The translations under genes and the position numbers were made by a program. A stretch of 64,000 nt of DNA, from assembly GCF_958979055.1 (NCBI RefSeq), contig NC_084888.1, forward strand, positions 37,157,804 through 37,221,803, read 5' to 3'. The notes below the pieces were generated by a model. That model ran no database searches. It saw only the letters and a program-made list of their open reading frames with translations, and was not told the DNA's origin. Each line of letters opens with the position of its first letter. Within the stretch, counting starts at the first letter, position 1. Of the stretch, positions 51,604 through 63,865 are shown one piece after another. This DNA comes from Alnus glutinosa (taxonomy: Eukaryota; Streptophyta; Magnoliopsida; Fagales; Betulaceae).

Positions 51604-52744
51604 TGTGAGGAAGAGAAAGAGGTTTTGAAGCTTTCTGTGGATCTCTCTGAGGAGGTCTATCAGTGTTCGTGCAACAGGTATTACCCGACGAACAAAAGAA
51701 TGTGTGGGCGTGAGTGTGTGAAGTAGAGTCTGTAGTACAGTGTTCTTTTTTGGCTGAGATTCAGTAGAGCAGTGTTCTGTTGAAGGTAGAAGACGTTGAT
51801 GCGCAGACATGGAGATGTTGCCAAGGAAGCTTGTGGGAGATAGACGTTACAGACATGGAGTATTGGGGGATTCCGGGAAGATGGAAGCGTGAATGGGTGA
51901 GCACGGCAGACGAAGCTTGAGCGCAGAAGACTAGGCGTTGGAAGATTGGAATTTTTTTAGTTAGTGGGGGTCCAGGTCAGGAATATGTGACGTGGCTAGA
52001 CCCAAACAAAGGAAAAGGAGAAGGAAAAGAAAAAACATGGGCTAAAATTAATGTAAAAAGTAATATTACTAAGCAATTAGCAATTGTTAAAAAAGAAATT
52101 CAAATGCCAATAAAAAGTTTTTAAGTCAATAAAATAAAATAAAAGCAAAGCGTAATTTACAGCATTTCTTTTTTCATAAATTCATAATCAGATTCATTTC
52201 ATCGTCACATTCAATTAATCATTTCATTTCATAATTTTTCCATAATTGCTTATTATAATCGAACTCTAATCGCTCCTTTTCAAGTTGCTTTCTATTGGAG
52301 AAATAAGAGGGAGCATAAATAAAGAAAGACCACGTGACTTTGGAACTTGGGACGAAGGTGACTCCCAGACAGACTCGACGTACTTCACTTTCTTCTTGCG
52401 CAGGTGACCGAAGTTGTGGTTGTCTTTCGGTCTTGGTCGTTGGTGTCATTATTGCTTGGGCATAATTTTTCCAAAAAAAAGACTTTCGTCCTTTGACTTT
52501 TCAGGCTAGACATCCAATTACGCGGATCCTTCATAAAGAGTATAATTTCTTTATTTTTTTAAAAATTATTTTTTTCGCCTTTTTTGTCACATTAATCAAT
52601 GAGCGAAAGGTTTCAATCTTTGTTTTGAGTTGTTTGTGATACTTTTCTCTCATTTCTAGAGTAAGATTGATAATTTTTAGCAAAACACACTAATTTAATA
52701 CTAACTTAATATGCAATTAGCAAGTTAGAATCTAACCAGTTTTA

Positions 52745-52985
52745 TTAAATAGAATTGGGTAACGGTTAATTTATATAGTCTTGTACTAATTTCTCGACAT
52801 GATCTGAGCTCGACACGCGAAATAATATCTAACAATTTTTGATACGATCTACAAATTCAACACAAAATTAACAGATTTAGGTTGAAAACTAACCCATTTA
52901 ATTGAATAAATTGAAATAAAATAGACATATACAATTTTATATACATATTTCGACACAACCCATATTCAATATGCGAATACAAATT
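52745..52985. repeat. Dispersed repeat family, copy 2
   Basis: Shares TTTATATAGTCTTG, CTCGACAyG, ACAAATTCAACACAAAATTA and GGTTGAAAACTAACCC-type words with 5378-5560. Confidence 0.5.
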
Positions 52986-53908
52986 ACGGTCCCCTAATCT
53001 ACTAGATACTCTGCGAAGCTCCCCAAGTCCCAAGACAAGAATCGAGTAAACACCACCAATCTAATTAAACCATGCCTTCTACCATTTTTTGCCTTGTAAA
53101 CGACAACATATACACCAGTAGGCAAATCAAGACAGAACGAGTAATATACAAATGTTGCTCACGCCTATATATTATTTACCGATTAGGTAACTGTTGCCTG
53201 CCATATTGCATGAAACACTTTGTAATAGACTAAATTAGGACAGTTGCCTTTTACACAATAGCTCGAGAACAACCATTTCAAATATTCATGTTTATGGATC
53301 AGAATGCTGTATTGGCGTCACTACAATTAAAAGAAGGCTCATTCTACCAAAAAACACAAAAAAAATTGGCATTGTTTTAGCGAACTGCCATGTCAATTTT
53401 TTTAAAAACTTACAAAAATTGCGGCACCACTCTTTCCCAAAGGGCAGTCGGCAGATGGAGAAAATGTCTCCCCAAGTCCCCCCTATAAAGGTTGCTCATG
53501 GACGTTACAATATATTCAAAGATTTGAGCAACTACATAGAATACAAGACATCTTGGAATATATGGTATACTTATAACGAACAATCAACATAGGTATGACC
53601 CGTATAAGAATTGTATGAATGCATATAAGAAATTAAGCATAACAATTCTGTTTCACCGTGGCTTGCTTCTGGTACTATCTCCACAACATCTGACTAAACA
53701 GGACCAAAGAGAATCTCAAAGCATGAGATGTAAGCGGGGAAAAAAATACATCAAATTAGGACGGCTGTGCTTGTGTGTGAGAAAGGGCGCAAAAAGATTA
53801 GCATTGAAATCTCAGACTCCTAGACAGTCTTGAGCTCCGAAAGCCAGAAGTGACAAGAGTAGAAGCTTCTTCCATCATCAGCAGTTTAGCCACCACGTCC
53901 AAAACAAA

Positions 53909-53990
53909 GCTTTAGATGTCAGGGACACATTTAGCCTCATAAAACAACAGCTTTAGATATCAGGGACACATTTAGCCTCATAAAACAACT
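53909..53990. repeat. Tandem 41-bp duplication in the RH18 3' untranslated region
   Basis: Two adjacent copies of a 41-bp unit beginning GCTTTAGAT, with a single difference early in the unit (GTC versus ATC). Confidence 0.9.
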
Positions 53991-54086
53991 GCACTATCTG
54001 TGGGTTTAACTTCTCTTTCGACTCCGAAACATACAACTTGAGGCTAGCAGAATCCCGTCATGTCCGGATCTGACGAATCATGCGCT

Positions 54087-57000
54087 TCAAAGTAACTCAT
54101 CAGTTCCTGTTAACCTAGCAAATTCACTTTCATCGATAGCCCCCCTCTTAAGCTTTTTCAGTAGACGATATTCTCGTGCCAACTCATCATCGTCTTCAAT
54201 TGTCTGGGCAGCACGTCTCTGTTTAGCTGTTTTCTTCCTCATGATAGTAGCTGCAGGCTTTGAGGATTTGTTGGGCTTATCAGATTTTGGCTCTTGCCGC
54301 TGTGCTTCCTTCTTTGCTTGCAGATTCTTATTTCTTTGTTTCTGACGAGATTTATCTCTGATCACCAAAGATATAGGCCTTAAGCACAGGCTTAAATTGG
54401 CAAGAAATTGAAATTTATCATGCTACATGCACAAGGCATGGATAAACGAGGGTTTAATGATTATGATCCAGAAATTGATAAAAAAAGAAAGTAAGAAAGA
54501 AAAAGAAACAATCATATGAAAATTTATTGTTGGATGATTCTAATATGAGAACAGTAGTTTTTTCTTCTTCTTCTTTTTTTTTCTTTATTTTTTTTTCAAT
54601 ATTTACAAGACATTGAAAAAAAAATCTATTCAGATCAATTTTGGGTCGAGTATACCACTGTCAAGAGACCTTTTCTTTCTCTTTTTTACCCCTCCTTGTC
54701 CTTTTTTGATCCTAAGAGATGTTCCTAACTACAGATTTAGTTTGACATAAAGCTAATCCTCTTCTTGAAACTACAAAAACCAAGAGATTATGCTCTTAAC
54801 AGAATCTATAGAAAGACAATCCAAATAGTCAAATAAGAGTTATCATCCTTTATGACTGCCACCATTGACTTGCCCATTAGGAACTCAAAATCATCTTAAA
54901 GCTATTTGTATAACAAGGTACATTAAAAGATGTGAAGAGTCCTTACTTAAACTTGATATCCTCCAAATTGATGTCTTCAACTGGAGTGAATCCCACCGTA
55001 GAAAGTGAGTGATGCTTTACCTCAGGCATGGAAGGGAGCTGCAATAGGCCATATCCCATGGCCGACTTCCCAATCTCAAGATCTTTCAACCTGGTAAGTA
55101 AATGATAACAACTGAATAAATAAAGAGAGAATTACAAGCAGCACTGAAGTAAACTAAAGTGCTGTTAGTCACCTTAAAATATAAGAACAGTGATGCTCTT
55201 TATATGCACGGATATAAGAAACAAATGCCCTGAGTCCTTTCTCCATTACATCACGGTCCTTCTTGGCAGCAGTCCGGATCTGAAACAAGTTTTAGTATGA
55301 TATTGGATCAGTTATCCACCAAAACAAACTTTGGAAGTATGGGGTTAGGATATAATCACATAAAGATAGAAGTGTCTGTTGTCTCTGATTGTTGATTTTT
55401 GGGCAATGAAGTCAAATTTCACTAATATTACGAATGTGTACACCGCTGTCATAAATAGGTCTATAGGGTTAGTTGTGAAGCTTAATGGACTTGAGAGAGT
55501 TAGACATTCTACAAGCTTTGTGAACTTTTTCAAATTTCTAATCCTGCACCCATCCTCTCATTTGGGTGCGGAGCACCACTTAAACCGAAGAAACCTGATC
55601 ACATTAGCTTGGTGGAGGGAGGAAGGGTGGGAGGGAGGGAGGGAGAGAGTGCACAAATTCATTAGAAATTCTAGCTTACCTGAGGAATGACATCAGGAGC
55701 ATCATCAGAGCATTTCCTCTCTGCAAGAGCAACCCTTTTTAAACGCAGGAACTCTACATAAGCTTCTTCCTACAAGAATGCAACTAAAAATATTTTCACC
55801 TTAAATTAAAACCACCAAATGCAAAAAGCAAGGCAACTAGAGCTTAATTATCGCATGCATACGGATGTGAAAATTTCACCTTTGGCAATAGAAAAACAAT
55901 AGCACTTCCTTCTCTACCCATCCGGGCAGTTCGGCCAACTCTGTGTACGAAAACATCTGGATTTTGAGGAGGATCATACTGTAAAAGCAACCGAAAGATA
56001 AACCATCACTTATCACTTAGCTCTCAAAGTGAAATTGTGAAATCATATCATTTTAAAGAGGAGAGAAACACACACACACACACCCACACACACACACACA
56101 CAGATTACACCATCTAGGTATTTACTAAGCTACCTGCAGAATACAATCAACATCCGGAATGTCAAGTCCCCTTGCTGCAAGATCAGTACATAGAAGAATA
56201 CCACTTGAAAGAGCTCTAAAAGAAGCTAATGCCTTTTCCCTTGCAATCTATTAGGCAGAAAATAGATTAAGATTTGGAATACCCAAAATTGGTCCATGAA
56301 ATGATAATCCTTGACATTGACTCAGTATGCTAATGTTTTACCTGCTTCATCTGGCCATGCAGAGGGATCAAAGAGAAACCCTTCAAAACAGGAAGCCGTG
56401 GAAGAACAACTCCCCAGTAGTCAACACAAGCACAAGTCATGAAGTATCTACAGAAAGTAATAAAAATCATTTTTGCAACTAACTTGATGGCTTAAATATA
56501 TTCAGGTCATGCTAACCATATTACGAGGGCATAACTTACATTATAATTTTTTTAGACCTGTTCTTCATAAGGAAATCAACAAGCTGAGATGATTTCTTAT
56601 CTGCTTCACATTCCATGTACTGCAAAAATAAAAAAGAATTGAACTTATAATTTAGGGGACTGATGAAGAAAAGATAAATGTGTAATTCCTGAAGAGAGAC
56701 TGTAGCCAATATTACACAATTTACATGGTTTCTGGTATGAGTGTTAAAGGCAGGAAAACATCTAGGTGATAATGTTTCTTAATGTTCTTAATCTTAGAAG
56801 ATAACAGCACCACCAAATCGTCACCTTTTTGAATTTTTCTTCACCTCTACCTAAAGCGAGGTTCCAAGTAAACATAAATTTAAAAGGATGGGGTACATTT
56901 TTTCTCCTATTTGTGTAATAAATATAGAATAAGAAGCCATCCTAGAGAGTTCCGATGGACTAGATATGCATTCTTCAAAAGAGACCATATACACAAACAT

Positions 57001-58244
57001 ATACACGAGCCAGACAATTGCTGAGAATAACATGGTCAAAGGATCAGCCAGGTAATACATTAACTCGGAACACAGTATACCTCGTTGTGTAGGCCCGAAG
57101 GTGTTTTTGAACAGGCCAATTGTTCTGATGATGCCAGACCATTCAACCGTTTTGTTTCTGCCCGAACTTCAACCCTCACAGGATTCCTCAGCCCTGCTTT
57201 AGCAAGCTCTTCAACTGCCTCGGTTTGGGTAGCTGAAAAAAGACCAGTTCTACGAAGCTTTGGTAAGCGAGATATAATCGAATTTATCTGCTTCTGGAAC
57301 CCCATATCCAATAGCCTGTCAGCCTCATCCAGAATCAAAATCTGTACCAACCAGGAAAATAACATATAAACCGTCTGCTCATTATTCTATAGCATTTCCA
57401 AGATTTTGCGGCCAATATTTCAAACTAATATAGTCGAGCCACTAGCAAATAGAACATTATTGCTACTTATTTGAAATATATGAATAAGATCCCAAATACA
57501 ATTCTTTAGCTAGATATCTTACAATCTTTCAATTCATGCTAGATGGCACAAAGGTTCAATAATGTCAGTCTACATTTCAAGCCAAACCTAAATAACAAAT
57601 AAATCAATGTTGTCCAAACTAACTATTTTCCATGCTTAATCAATACCTCGAGGTTCCTAAAATCCAAGCCATCGACGCGTTCCATGATGTCGTATAGCCT
57701 CCCCGGCGTGCCGACAAATAAATTAGCTCCTTCCTCATCTATTTTCTTCAAGTCAGCTTTCACTTCCGCTCCCCCAACAAGCAACATGGACTTGAAATTC
57801 GGTAGCGTCGATATGAAAGGCAGCGCAACGTTATATATCTGCGACGACAGCTCCCTTGTCGGAGAGATAATTACCCCCATCACCTGCCAAGCCCAAAAGT
57901 TTATTTTCCACTATTTTCATCCGTTTTCTCGGCAACAAAACAGGATTTAGTAAAAATATTTGATAAAAACGAACCTGGTGGGGTTTAGGAGGGGTTTTGG
58001 TTCGGCGGATGATTTCGACGAGTGGGACAACGAAGGCTAGGGTTTTGCCGGAGCCGGTGGCGGCGTCCACGGTCACGTCCTTGTAGCTGCATAGCAAGGG
58101 GATTGTGGCCGCTTGGACCGGCGTGCAGAACTCGAAGCCGGCTTGGGTAAGAGCTTCGAGGACCGGCTCAGAGAGCGGGGGGTTGAGATCGGAGAAGCGC
58201 GTGTTGGTTAAAGCGCTGCTGGGGTTGGGTGAGTCGGAGTCCAT
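54087..58244 (-). CDS. RH18: DEAD-box ATP-dependent RNA helicase 18 (Spb4/DDX55 family)
   Basis: Eleven exons on the minus strand join to 592 residues: 58244-57975, 57883-57647, 57341-57081, 56619-56540, 56447-56342, 56247-56134, 55978-55880, 55769-55680, 55279-55173, 55090-54947 and 54357-54087. Spb4-type helicases act in the nucleolus on 60S ribosomal subunit maturation. Motifs in order: Q motif ([11 protein letters not shown] to TPVQ, 17-44), Walker A AATGSGKT (61-68), PTREL (98-102), TPGR, DEAD (174-177), SAT (205-207), [10 protein letters not shown], and HRVGRTAR (368-375). The C-terminal Spb4 domain follows ([17 protein letters not shown]), then a Lys/Arg-rich tail ending TGTDELL. The start at 58244 (MDSDSPNP) is the first ATG in frame. 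The first 49 codons and the upstream region are duplicated in tandem at 59062-60026. Confidence 0.95.
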
Positions 58245-58587
58245 GGGGTTCGGGGGAACCGCCGTTTTCGCTTCACTGTTAGTGTTAGGGGTTTCGCTTC
58301 GCAATTTTGGGGTTTACGGTGACAAGTTGCTTTGATGGGAAAAAGAAAAAACTACGTGTCACTTATTTGCTGCACATGGCGAAGGACTGAAAACTGCACG
58401 TCGTTTGGTTGGGGTTTTTCTTGACCCTCTCACTCTCACGTGTCAAGAAGTTATTAAACTACAAGGCCATCAAAACCCGAGTTCTTCAATTCTCCTACGC
58501 TTTGAAGTCCATTGTGAGTAGAGTAAAAGCTAACATCTCGGCCTGGCAGAAATCTTCCATCCTCAGGGTTTTCTTAAGGCAATCATT

Positions 58588-58815
58588 GATGTAGTTGTTA
58601 GATCACACATTGCTACCGTTGCTGCTATGTTGAGTGACTGCAAAAGGAAACATTACGGCAGCAACTACTAAACGGCTTCCTCCCATGGAAACTAATATTG
58701 GGGAAGCTCATGCTCCTGAGCTTAGCAGTAAAACTAATTGTCTTTAATGGCTGCGCGTCTCTGCATCTTGAAGGTGATTTCTTTGCCCACCATCTTAGCC
58801 ATCAACAAAGCTCTT
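58588..58815 (+). pseudogene. Frameshifted RNase H-like (RVT_3) fragment, copy 1
   Basis: Across at least two frameshifts the conceptual peptides include VVVRSHIATVAAMLSDC, then TKRLPPMETNIGEAHAPEL, AVKLIVFNGCASLHLEGD and LPTILAINKAL. The GEA...E and LEGD acids plus the spacing resemble the RNase H-like domain found in plant LINE-derived proteins. Too decayed to function. Confidence 0.55.
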
Positions 58816-59059
58816 CTGTCTTTTTATTCGTCTTGTACGTACTACCATCATCTATAATATTCACCACTCACCAGTAGCTGCAGCTTCTTCAGAATTGGAC
58901 TGCATCGAAGATATCTAGATGTGCAGTCTATTGGGAGGCATTTCCAGCTCCTCTCCTTTTTTTTAAAAAATCATTCATTCACATTAAGAGCGGAATATAA
59001 TCCCATTTATAGCTCTTTTCCTTGGATTGAGTAGAAAAGGAAAAAAATAAAAAAAAGCT

Positions 59060-59209
59060 CTAGGGGATTGTGGCCGCTTGGACCGGCGTGCAGAACTCGA
59101 AGCCGGCTTGGGTAAGAGCTTCGAGGACCGGCTCAGAGAGCGGGGGGTTGAGATCGGAGAAGCGCGTGTTGGTTAAAGCGCTGCTGGGGTTGGGTGAGTC
59201 GGAGTCCAT
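59060..59209 (-). pseudogene. Truncated duplicate of the RH18 5' coding end
   Basis: Identical to the first 49 codons of RH18 (from MDSDSPNP through the Q motif to AATIP) and then stopped by TAG formed at the duplication joint (CCC TAG, 59062-59060). It lies upstream of the intact gene on the same strand and keeps a full copy of the leader and promoter. No helicase motif beyond Q is present, so no activity is expected. Confidence 0.92.
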
Positions 59210-59552
59210 GGGGTTCGGGGGAACCGCCGTTTTCGCTTCACTGTTAGTGTTAGGGGTTTCGCTTCGCAATTTTGGGGTTTACGGTGACAAGTTGCTTTGA
59301 TGGGAAAAAGAAAAAACTACGTGTCACTTATTTGCTGCACATGGCGAAGGACTGAAAACTGCACGTCGTTTGGTTGGGGTTTTTCTTGACCCTCTCACTC
59401 TCACGTGTCAAGAAGTTATTAAACTACAAGGCCATCAAAACCCGAGTTCTTCAATTCTCCTACGCTTTGAAGTCCATTGTGAGTAGAGTAAAAGCTAACA
59501 TCTCGGCCTGGCAGAAATCTTCCATCCTCAGGGTTTTCTTAAGGCAATCATT

Positions 59553-59780
59553 GATGTAGTTGTTAGATCACACATTGCTACCGTTGCTGCTATGTTGAGT
59601 GACTGCAAAAGGAAACATTACGGCAGCAACTACTAAACGGCTTCCTCCCATGGAAACTAATATTGGGGAAGCTCATGCTCCTGAGCTTAGCAGTAAAACT
59701 AATTGTCTTTAATGGCTGCGCGTCTCTGCATCTTGAAGGTGATTTCTTTGCCCACCATCTTAGCCATCAACAAAGCTCTT
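59553..59780 (+). pseudogene. Frameshifted RNase H-like (RVT_3) fragment, copy 2
   Basis: Identical copy of 58588-58815 created by the tandem duplication. Confidence 0.55.
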
Positions 59781-60031
59781 CTGTCTTTTTATTCGTCTTG
59801 TACGTACTACCATCATCTATAATATTCACCACTCACCAGTAGCTGCAGCTTCTTCAGAATTGGACTGCATCGAAGATATCTAGATGTGCAGTCTATTGGG
59901 AGGCATTTCCAGCTCCTCTCCTTTTTTTTAAAAAATCATTCATTCACATTAAGAGCGGAATATAATCCCATTTATAGCTCTTTTCCTTGGATTGAGTAGA
60001 AAAGGAAAAAAATAAAAAAAAGCTCTAGGGG

Positions 60032-60210
60032 GCCGAGCTTTTGACGGGGCCTGTGGCCCTGTGGGCAGGCCATGTCTGATCTTTGTTTCTGGTGCCGAGC
60101 TTGAGCTTGACCTTGAGCTTAAATCCAGGACAGACCCCCGGGCTGGGCTGGTCTCGGACCATAGGTTACATCTTAAGATTATATTGAAGCTCGGCCCGGC
60201 CCGACAGATG
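60032..60210. repeat. Short GC-rich inverted repeat (GGCCGAGCTT)
   Basis: GGCCGAGCTT near the right joint of the duplication pairs with AAGCTCGGCC at about 60188. Interior words GAGCTTGAGCTTGAC and CCCCCGGGCTGGGCTGG suggest a decayed element between the RH18 and NPU promoters. Confidence 0.45.
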
Positions 60211-60363
60211 ATCAGGACATTCCTTCCCTTGAGCCTTGCGTTCATACTACATCTGCAATCTTTGTCCAATTGTTCAATTTGTTCATCTCGAATCGCTTTC
60301 AAATATTAATAATAAAAAAAAGAAAGATAAAATACACAGAAAACTAAGCTGGGTTGATGAACA

Positions 60364-63300
60364 ATGGTAATTGGATTGGTTTATCTGAGATGGCTTATTA
60401 TTATTGCTATTGTTCTCTCAACGATTGCAGGCCGAGTTGTGTCCGTCTCTACTGTCTGCGAACTCGGTGTTATCGACAACAACAAGCTCTACAACTATAG
60501 CTTGGCCGCTCCTACTCCTGAATTCCCTCACGGGGTTCTCAGCGAAGATGGGTACGTACTCTCTCTCTCTCTCTCTCTCTGTGGTTTGTTCTTTTTTTCC
60601 TTGATCTGGGAATAGCTCGCTTTTCTTTTTCTTTTTTATGTGAATATGTTGTGAGTACCAATAGATTGGCATATTTGATTACTTTCTTGGAATGAAATTT
60701 CTGGGATTTTAGTTTTGGTTTGAAATATAGTTGGTATTTTACTATTTGGAGTTGTGGAGGACTTTTAGATTTTGAAATGTAAACATTGATGCATTTCTGT
60801 CCTGTTTATGCTCAAGAACTGCGTTTTATGGGACGCAAAGTTAGACTAATCAATGATAGAGAAGATTTTGTTGTCATTACGTGTTACTTAGTTTAAAATG
60901 GTAAGCTCAACGTTCGGAGAAATGAGGGCAACTATGGGGTTTCGAATGTTAATGGTGCAAGAAAGATTTTTTTTTTTAAACAACTTAACATTAGGCCTTT
61001 ATGCATAAAAGTATACCCTGTTAGGGGTTATGTCAAATGTCAAGTTTGAATCGTATCGAAACATAGATATAAGACTTACTTCACATTTGGAATTGATACA
61101 GAACTATATAAGTCAACCTTAACACTACCCATTTAATTAAACGGGTTATACGACTCGGACCCCTCAATCATAACCCTTTAATTTTGTGTTGGATTTGTGG
61201 ATCGTGTTAGAAATTGTCAGTTCCTAATGGAGAAAAAACACAATGTTTTTTCGTATTTGAATCTAGTTTGCAATTGAATTTGATGAATGGCTGTATTATA
61301 GTTTCTCTTTCCAAATGGTTTCATAATGACACAAGTAATTTACGCTTATAATGTTGTTTCATATAGGTTTTACAAAGTGGCAGTGAATGAGACTATGGTC
61401 TGGTTTCAGGTTGGCTCCATCAGGTTACACTTTGTTTCTTTGCCATTTCATCTCTTGGGTGTCACCCTTTTGAGTCCTAATTTCTTGAGTTGTTAACAGT
61501 ATCCATGTCTCCAGCTTGTACACAATCGTGTAAATAGAAATTCATGGTGTGGGCCAACAAGAAATGACTTGCAAACAACAAGCTCACTGAATTGTGGGTT
61601 TAGATGCATAAACCCTGCATTGGACTTCAGTGGGACTGTTGGATGCAAATTCAATTCCACTCTGCAAAACTAGCATTATCATAATGATTTCTTACAAGCA
61701 GTTATAGGCTTGATATCTATCACTTAAGGTTGGCTCACTATTTAGTTTCTCTTTTGTGGTAATGTGGAGCAGCTCTGCGATGGAATGATTTTCAATCATG
61801 ACCCACCTAAGTGCGTTGACTGCTGGGTAAATACTTCTCAATTCCTACGAAGTTATTTTCTTTGCAGTGATAGATCAGGCAAGAATGTAGTCTAATTTTT
61901 TTATTGACTTAGACTGACCCATTTACAATGTCTTTATTTCTTTGGTAAGGTTATATATTTCCTCTATATATTTTGAGGTTTAATTGGAGCTTTTCCTGCT
62001 AGGTTACTCACTACAAACTGATCACTTTTAAATAATGCAAACTAAAAGAAACTGAGGCAAAATTTTAGAATCTTAGATCGGAAACTAGAATAGCTTTGGA
62101 GTGGATTTCTGAGGCATAGTTTTAGATGTAATTTTTAGCACTTAGAGGGTTCTCAATGCTAGGAAGCTTTAATAAAGTATTTCTTGGAATAAATATGATG
62201 AATGCAAATTGCATTTTCTTGTTCTCGTTTGATGTTGTTTTTATTTTTATTTATTTATTTATTTATTTTGTATAAAGTCAAATTACTAGGGATTTTTACA
62301 ACATTACCTCCTTATTTGTAGGATTGTGGGGGTCCATCACGTTGTGGCATGGATTGTAGTGCCCTCATGGCAAACAACATAGGAGGTAATTGTCCTCTGA
62401 GGCATCTCATTTTTCATGTCATGATATACTTAATTGATTAAATGGAGAGAGTTGTTCGTGTTATGGAAGTAGGTGTGAGAATGGGAGTCAATGGCTTAAG
62501 CAAGTATGGGGTATATCAGAAATGGTATTCTAGAACTTGTCGCAGATACTTAAGTTTAGCTCTTTGAATCTTTCAGTTCACCATAATTGGGTTTGGATTA
62601 TATTAGAATAACCTTCTCCTAATCCTTTCCATCTTGATGGAAGATATCCATTGTTGATATAAAAAATGAATCGTAAGGAATAGTGTGCATGGTATGAATT
62701 TTAAAGTGGCCAGCTCAGTAAGATCCCTGCTTGGTGAAGCATTTAAGTAATCCTCTTCTGGAAGGTTGGTTTCTGTGTCTGAATGCTTGGCATGCTTCGG
62801 TTAGTCATTGGGAAAGTGTTTAGTCTTAATGGTTCTAGAAAAGATGTAGTGTAAGGAGTTATTAGTACTTATCACGATATCTCTACCCGAGTTGCAAAAC
62901 ACGTGCTTAAGGAATTATTACTTATTTTGGCGCCTTCACCTGAGCTGCTCTTATTTCATTTATTTTTTCTACAAAACCAATGAGCAATTAAGGGCCTTTC
63001 TCCTCTGTTGTTAGAAGATGAAGTTTTTTTTTTTTGGGTTGGATTGGGAGATAGTTCTTCTTCTAATGGAATCATGTCTTTAATGCAGGTTACCATGCGT
63101 GCACCACCATTGGTCGTGCCTCTAGCACAGACATTGAAATCATTGGTAAACTTATTTAATGGCATCTCTTCAGATTAAAAGTAGAAGAATAATCTCATCT
63201 TATTAGCTCATGTTGCTTGGTTAGCCTTTGCTTGCTCTAGTGTCCTCAACTCTGAGGTGTAAATTATTTCATAGCATGTTTTTGTTTGTGACTTAAACTT

Positions 63301-63578
63301 GGAATTGTAAACAGTTTAAACATTTGGCAGATAAAAAGAATCCCCATGTTGGTGTCATTGTCAAGATGTCCCATACTGGCCCAAAGCTCAACTGTTCACT
63401 CTCTGTGTCTGTTATTTGTGATTTAAATGGTGTTCAGGTGGGATCTTGTTCCTTTAGTCTTTCTGAAGTCAATGGATTGGATTTTCCTGGGGTTGTTACA
63501 TATCATATTCATGTTGCTTTTCATCTTTCTGTTTTACAGGGACCACATTCACTTGAGAAATTAGGAACCTGTCATTAT
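60364..63578 (+). CDS. NPU: NPU-like membrane protein (Atg27/MRH-type lumenal domain), 5' part
   Basis: Seven exons in the window join to 184 residues: 60364-60551, 61367-61409, 61773-61826, 62322-62385, 63089-63145, 63331-63437 and 63540-63578; the rest lies beyond the right edge. Residues 1-27 are a hydrophobic signal sequence (LVYLRWLIIIAIVLSTIAG). The following part is Cys-rich: CELGVIDNNKLYNYSL, FPHGVLSEDGFYKVAVN, LCDGMIFNHDPPKCVDCWDC, GGPSRCGMDC, YHACTTIGRASS, NPHVGVIVKM and NCSLSVSVIC. This resembles the lumenal domain of Atg27/mannose-6-phosphate-receptor-like proteins. I recall it as Arabidopsis At3g51610 (NPU, needed for primexine and plasma-membrane undulation in pollen). The expected C-terminal transmembrane segment is not in the window. 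Symbol is from memory and less sure than the family. Confidence 0.82.
61018..61222. repeat. Dispersed repeat family, copy 3 (NPU intron 1)
   Basis: Shares, in reverse orientation to 5378-5560, ATATAAGTCAACCTTAAC, ATTAAACGGGTTATACGAC and GGACCCCTCAATCATAAC words. Confidence 0.5.
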
Positions 63579-63742
63579 GTGAGTCCTTTGAACCTCTAGA
63601 AAATTGTTTTATTGCCTCCATTCTTATTGCTTTATGTTATTTCACAATATTGATTTTTAAAACCACATAACCTAATTCCTGGAACACACGCATTCTGTAT
63701 ATGTGTGTGCATGTGTAGAATCAATGTTGCACATTGAGATGG

Positions 63743-63865
63743 CCAATGAGTTCTGCGACTTCTGTCTCAAATGGCACCTACTCCTCCCATAAGAATGGGG
63801 TGAAGAGTGAGGTCACGGGTTCAACACCCATTTGGGGCGTGTATAAATTACATATAAAATAAAAA
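63743..63865 (+). mobile_element. SINE in the last visible NPU intron
   Basis: A 123-bp insertion flanked by 16-bp repeats, TTGCACATTGAGATGG (63727-63742) and TTGCACTTTGAGATGG (63866-63881). The internal GGTTCAACACC matches a pol III B-box (GGTTCRANNCC). The 3' end is A-rich (AATAAAAA). Confidence 0.8.

Larger units (their letters stand above)
51604..54086. other. Region between the ENGase 5' end and the RH18 3' end
   Basis: Holds the ENGase leader and promoter, a copy of the dispersed repeat family (52745-52985), A/T-rich sequence, and the RH18 3' untranslated region with a 41-bp duplication (53909-53990). The frame at 52219-52449 is unrecognised and not called. Confidence 0.65.
58097..60026. 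repeat. Tandem 965-bp duplication (58097-59061 and 59062-60026)
   Basis: The two units read the same base for base wherever I compared them, including all short frames. The joints share AGGGG (58097-58101, 59062-59066, 60027-60031). Each unit has the first 148 bases of RH18 coding sequence, its leader and promoter, and a decayed RNase H-like fragment. Confidence 0.93.

Noticed and set aside
52219-52449. 76-codon minus-strand frame
   Set aside because: Unrecognised, in a region of dispersed repeats, with no splice partners.
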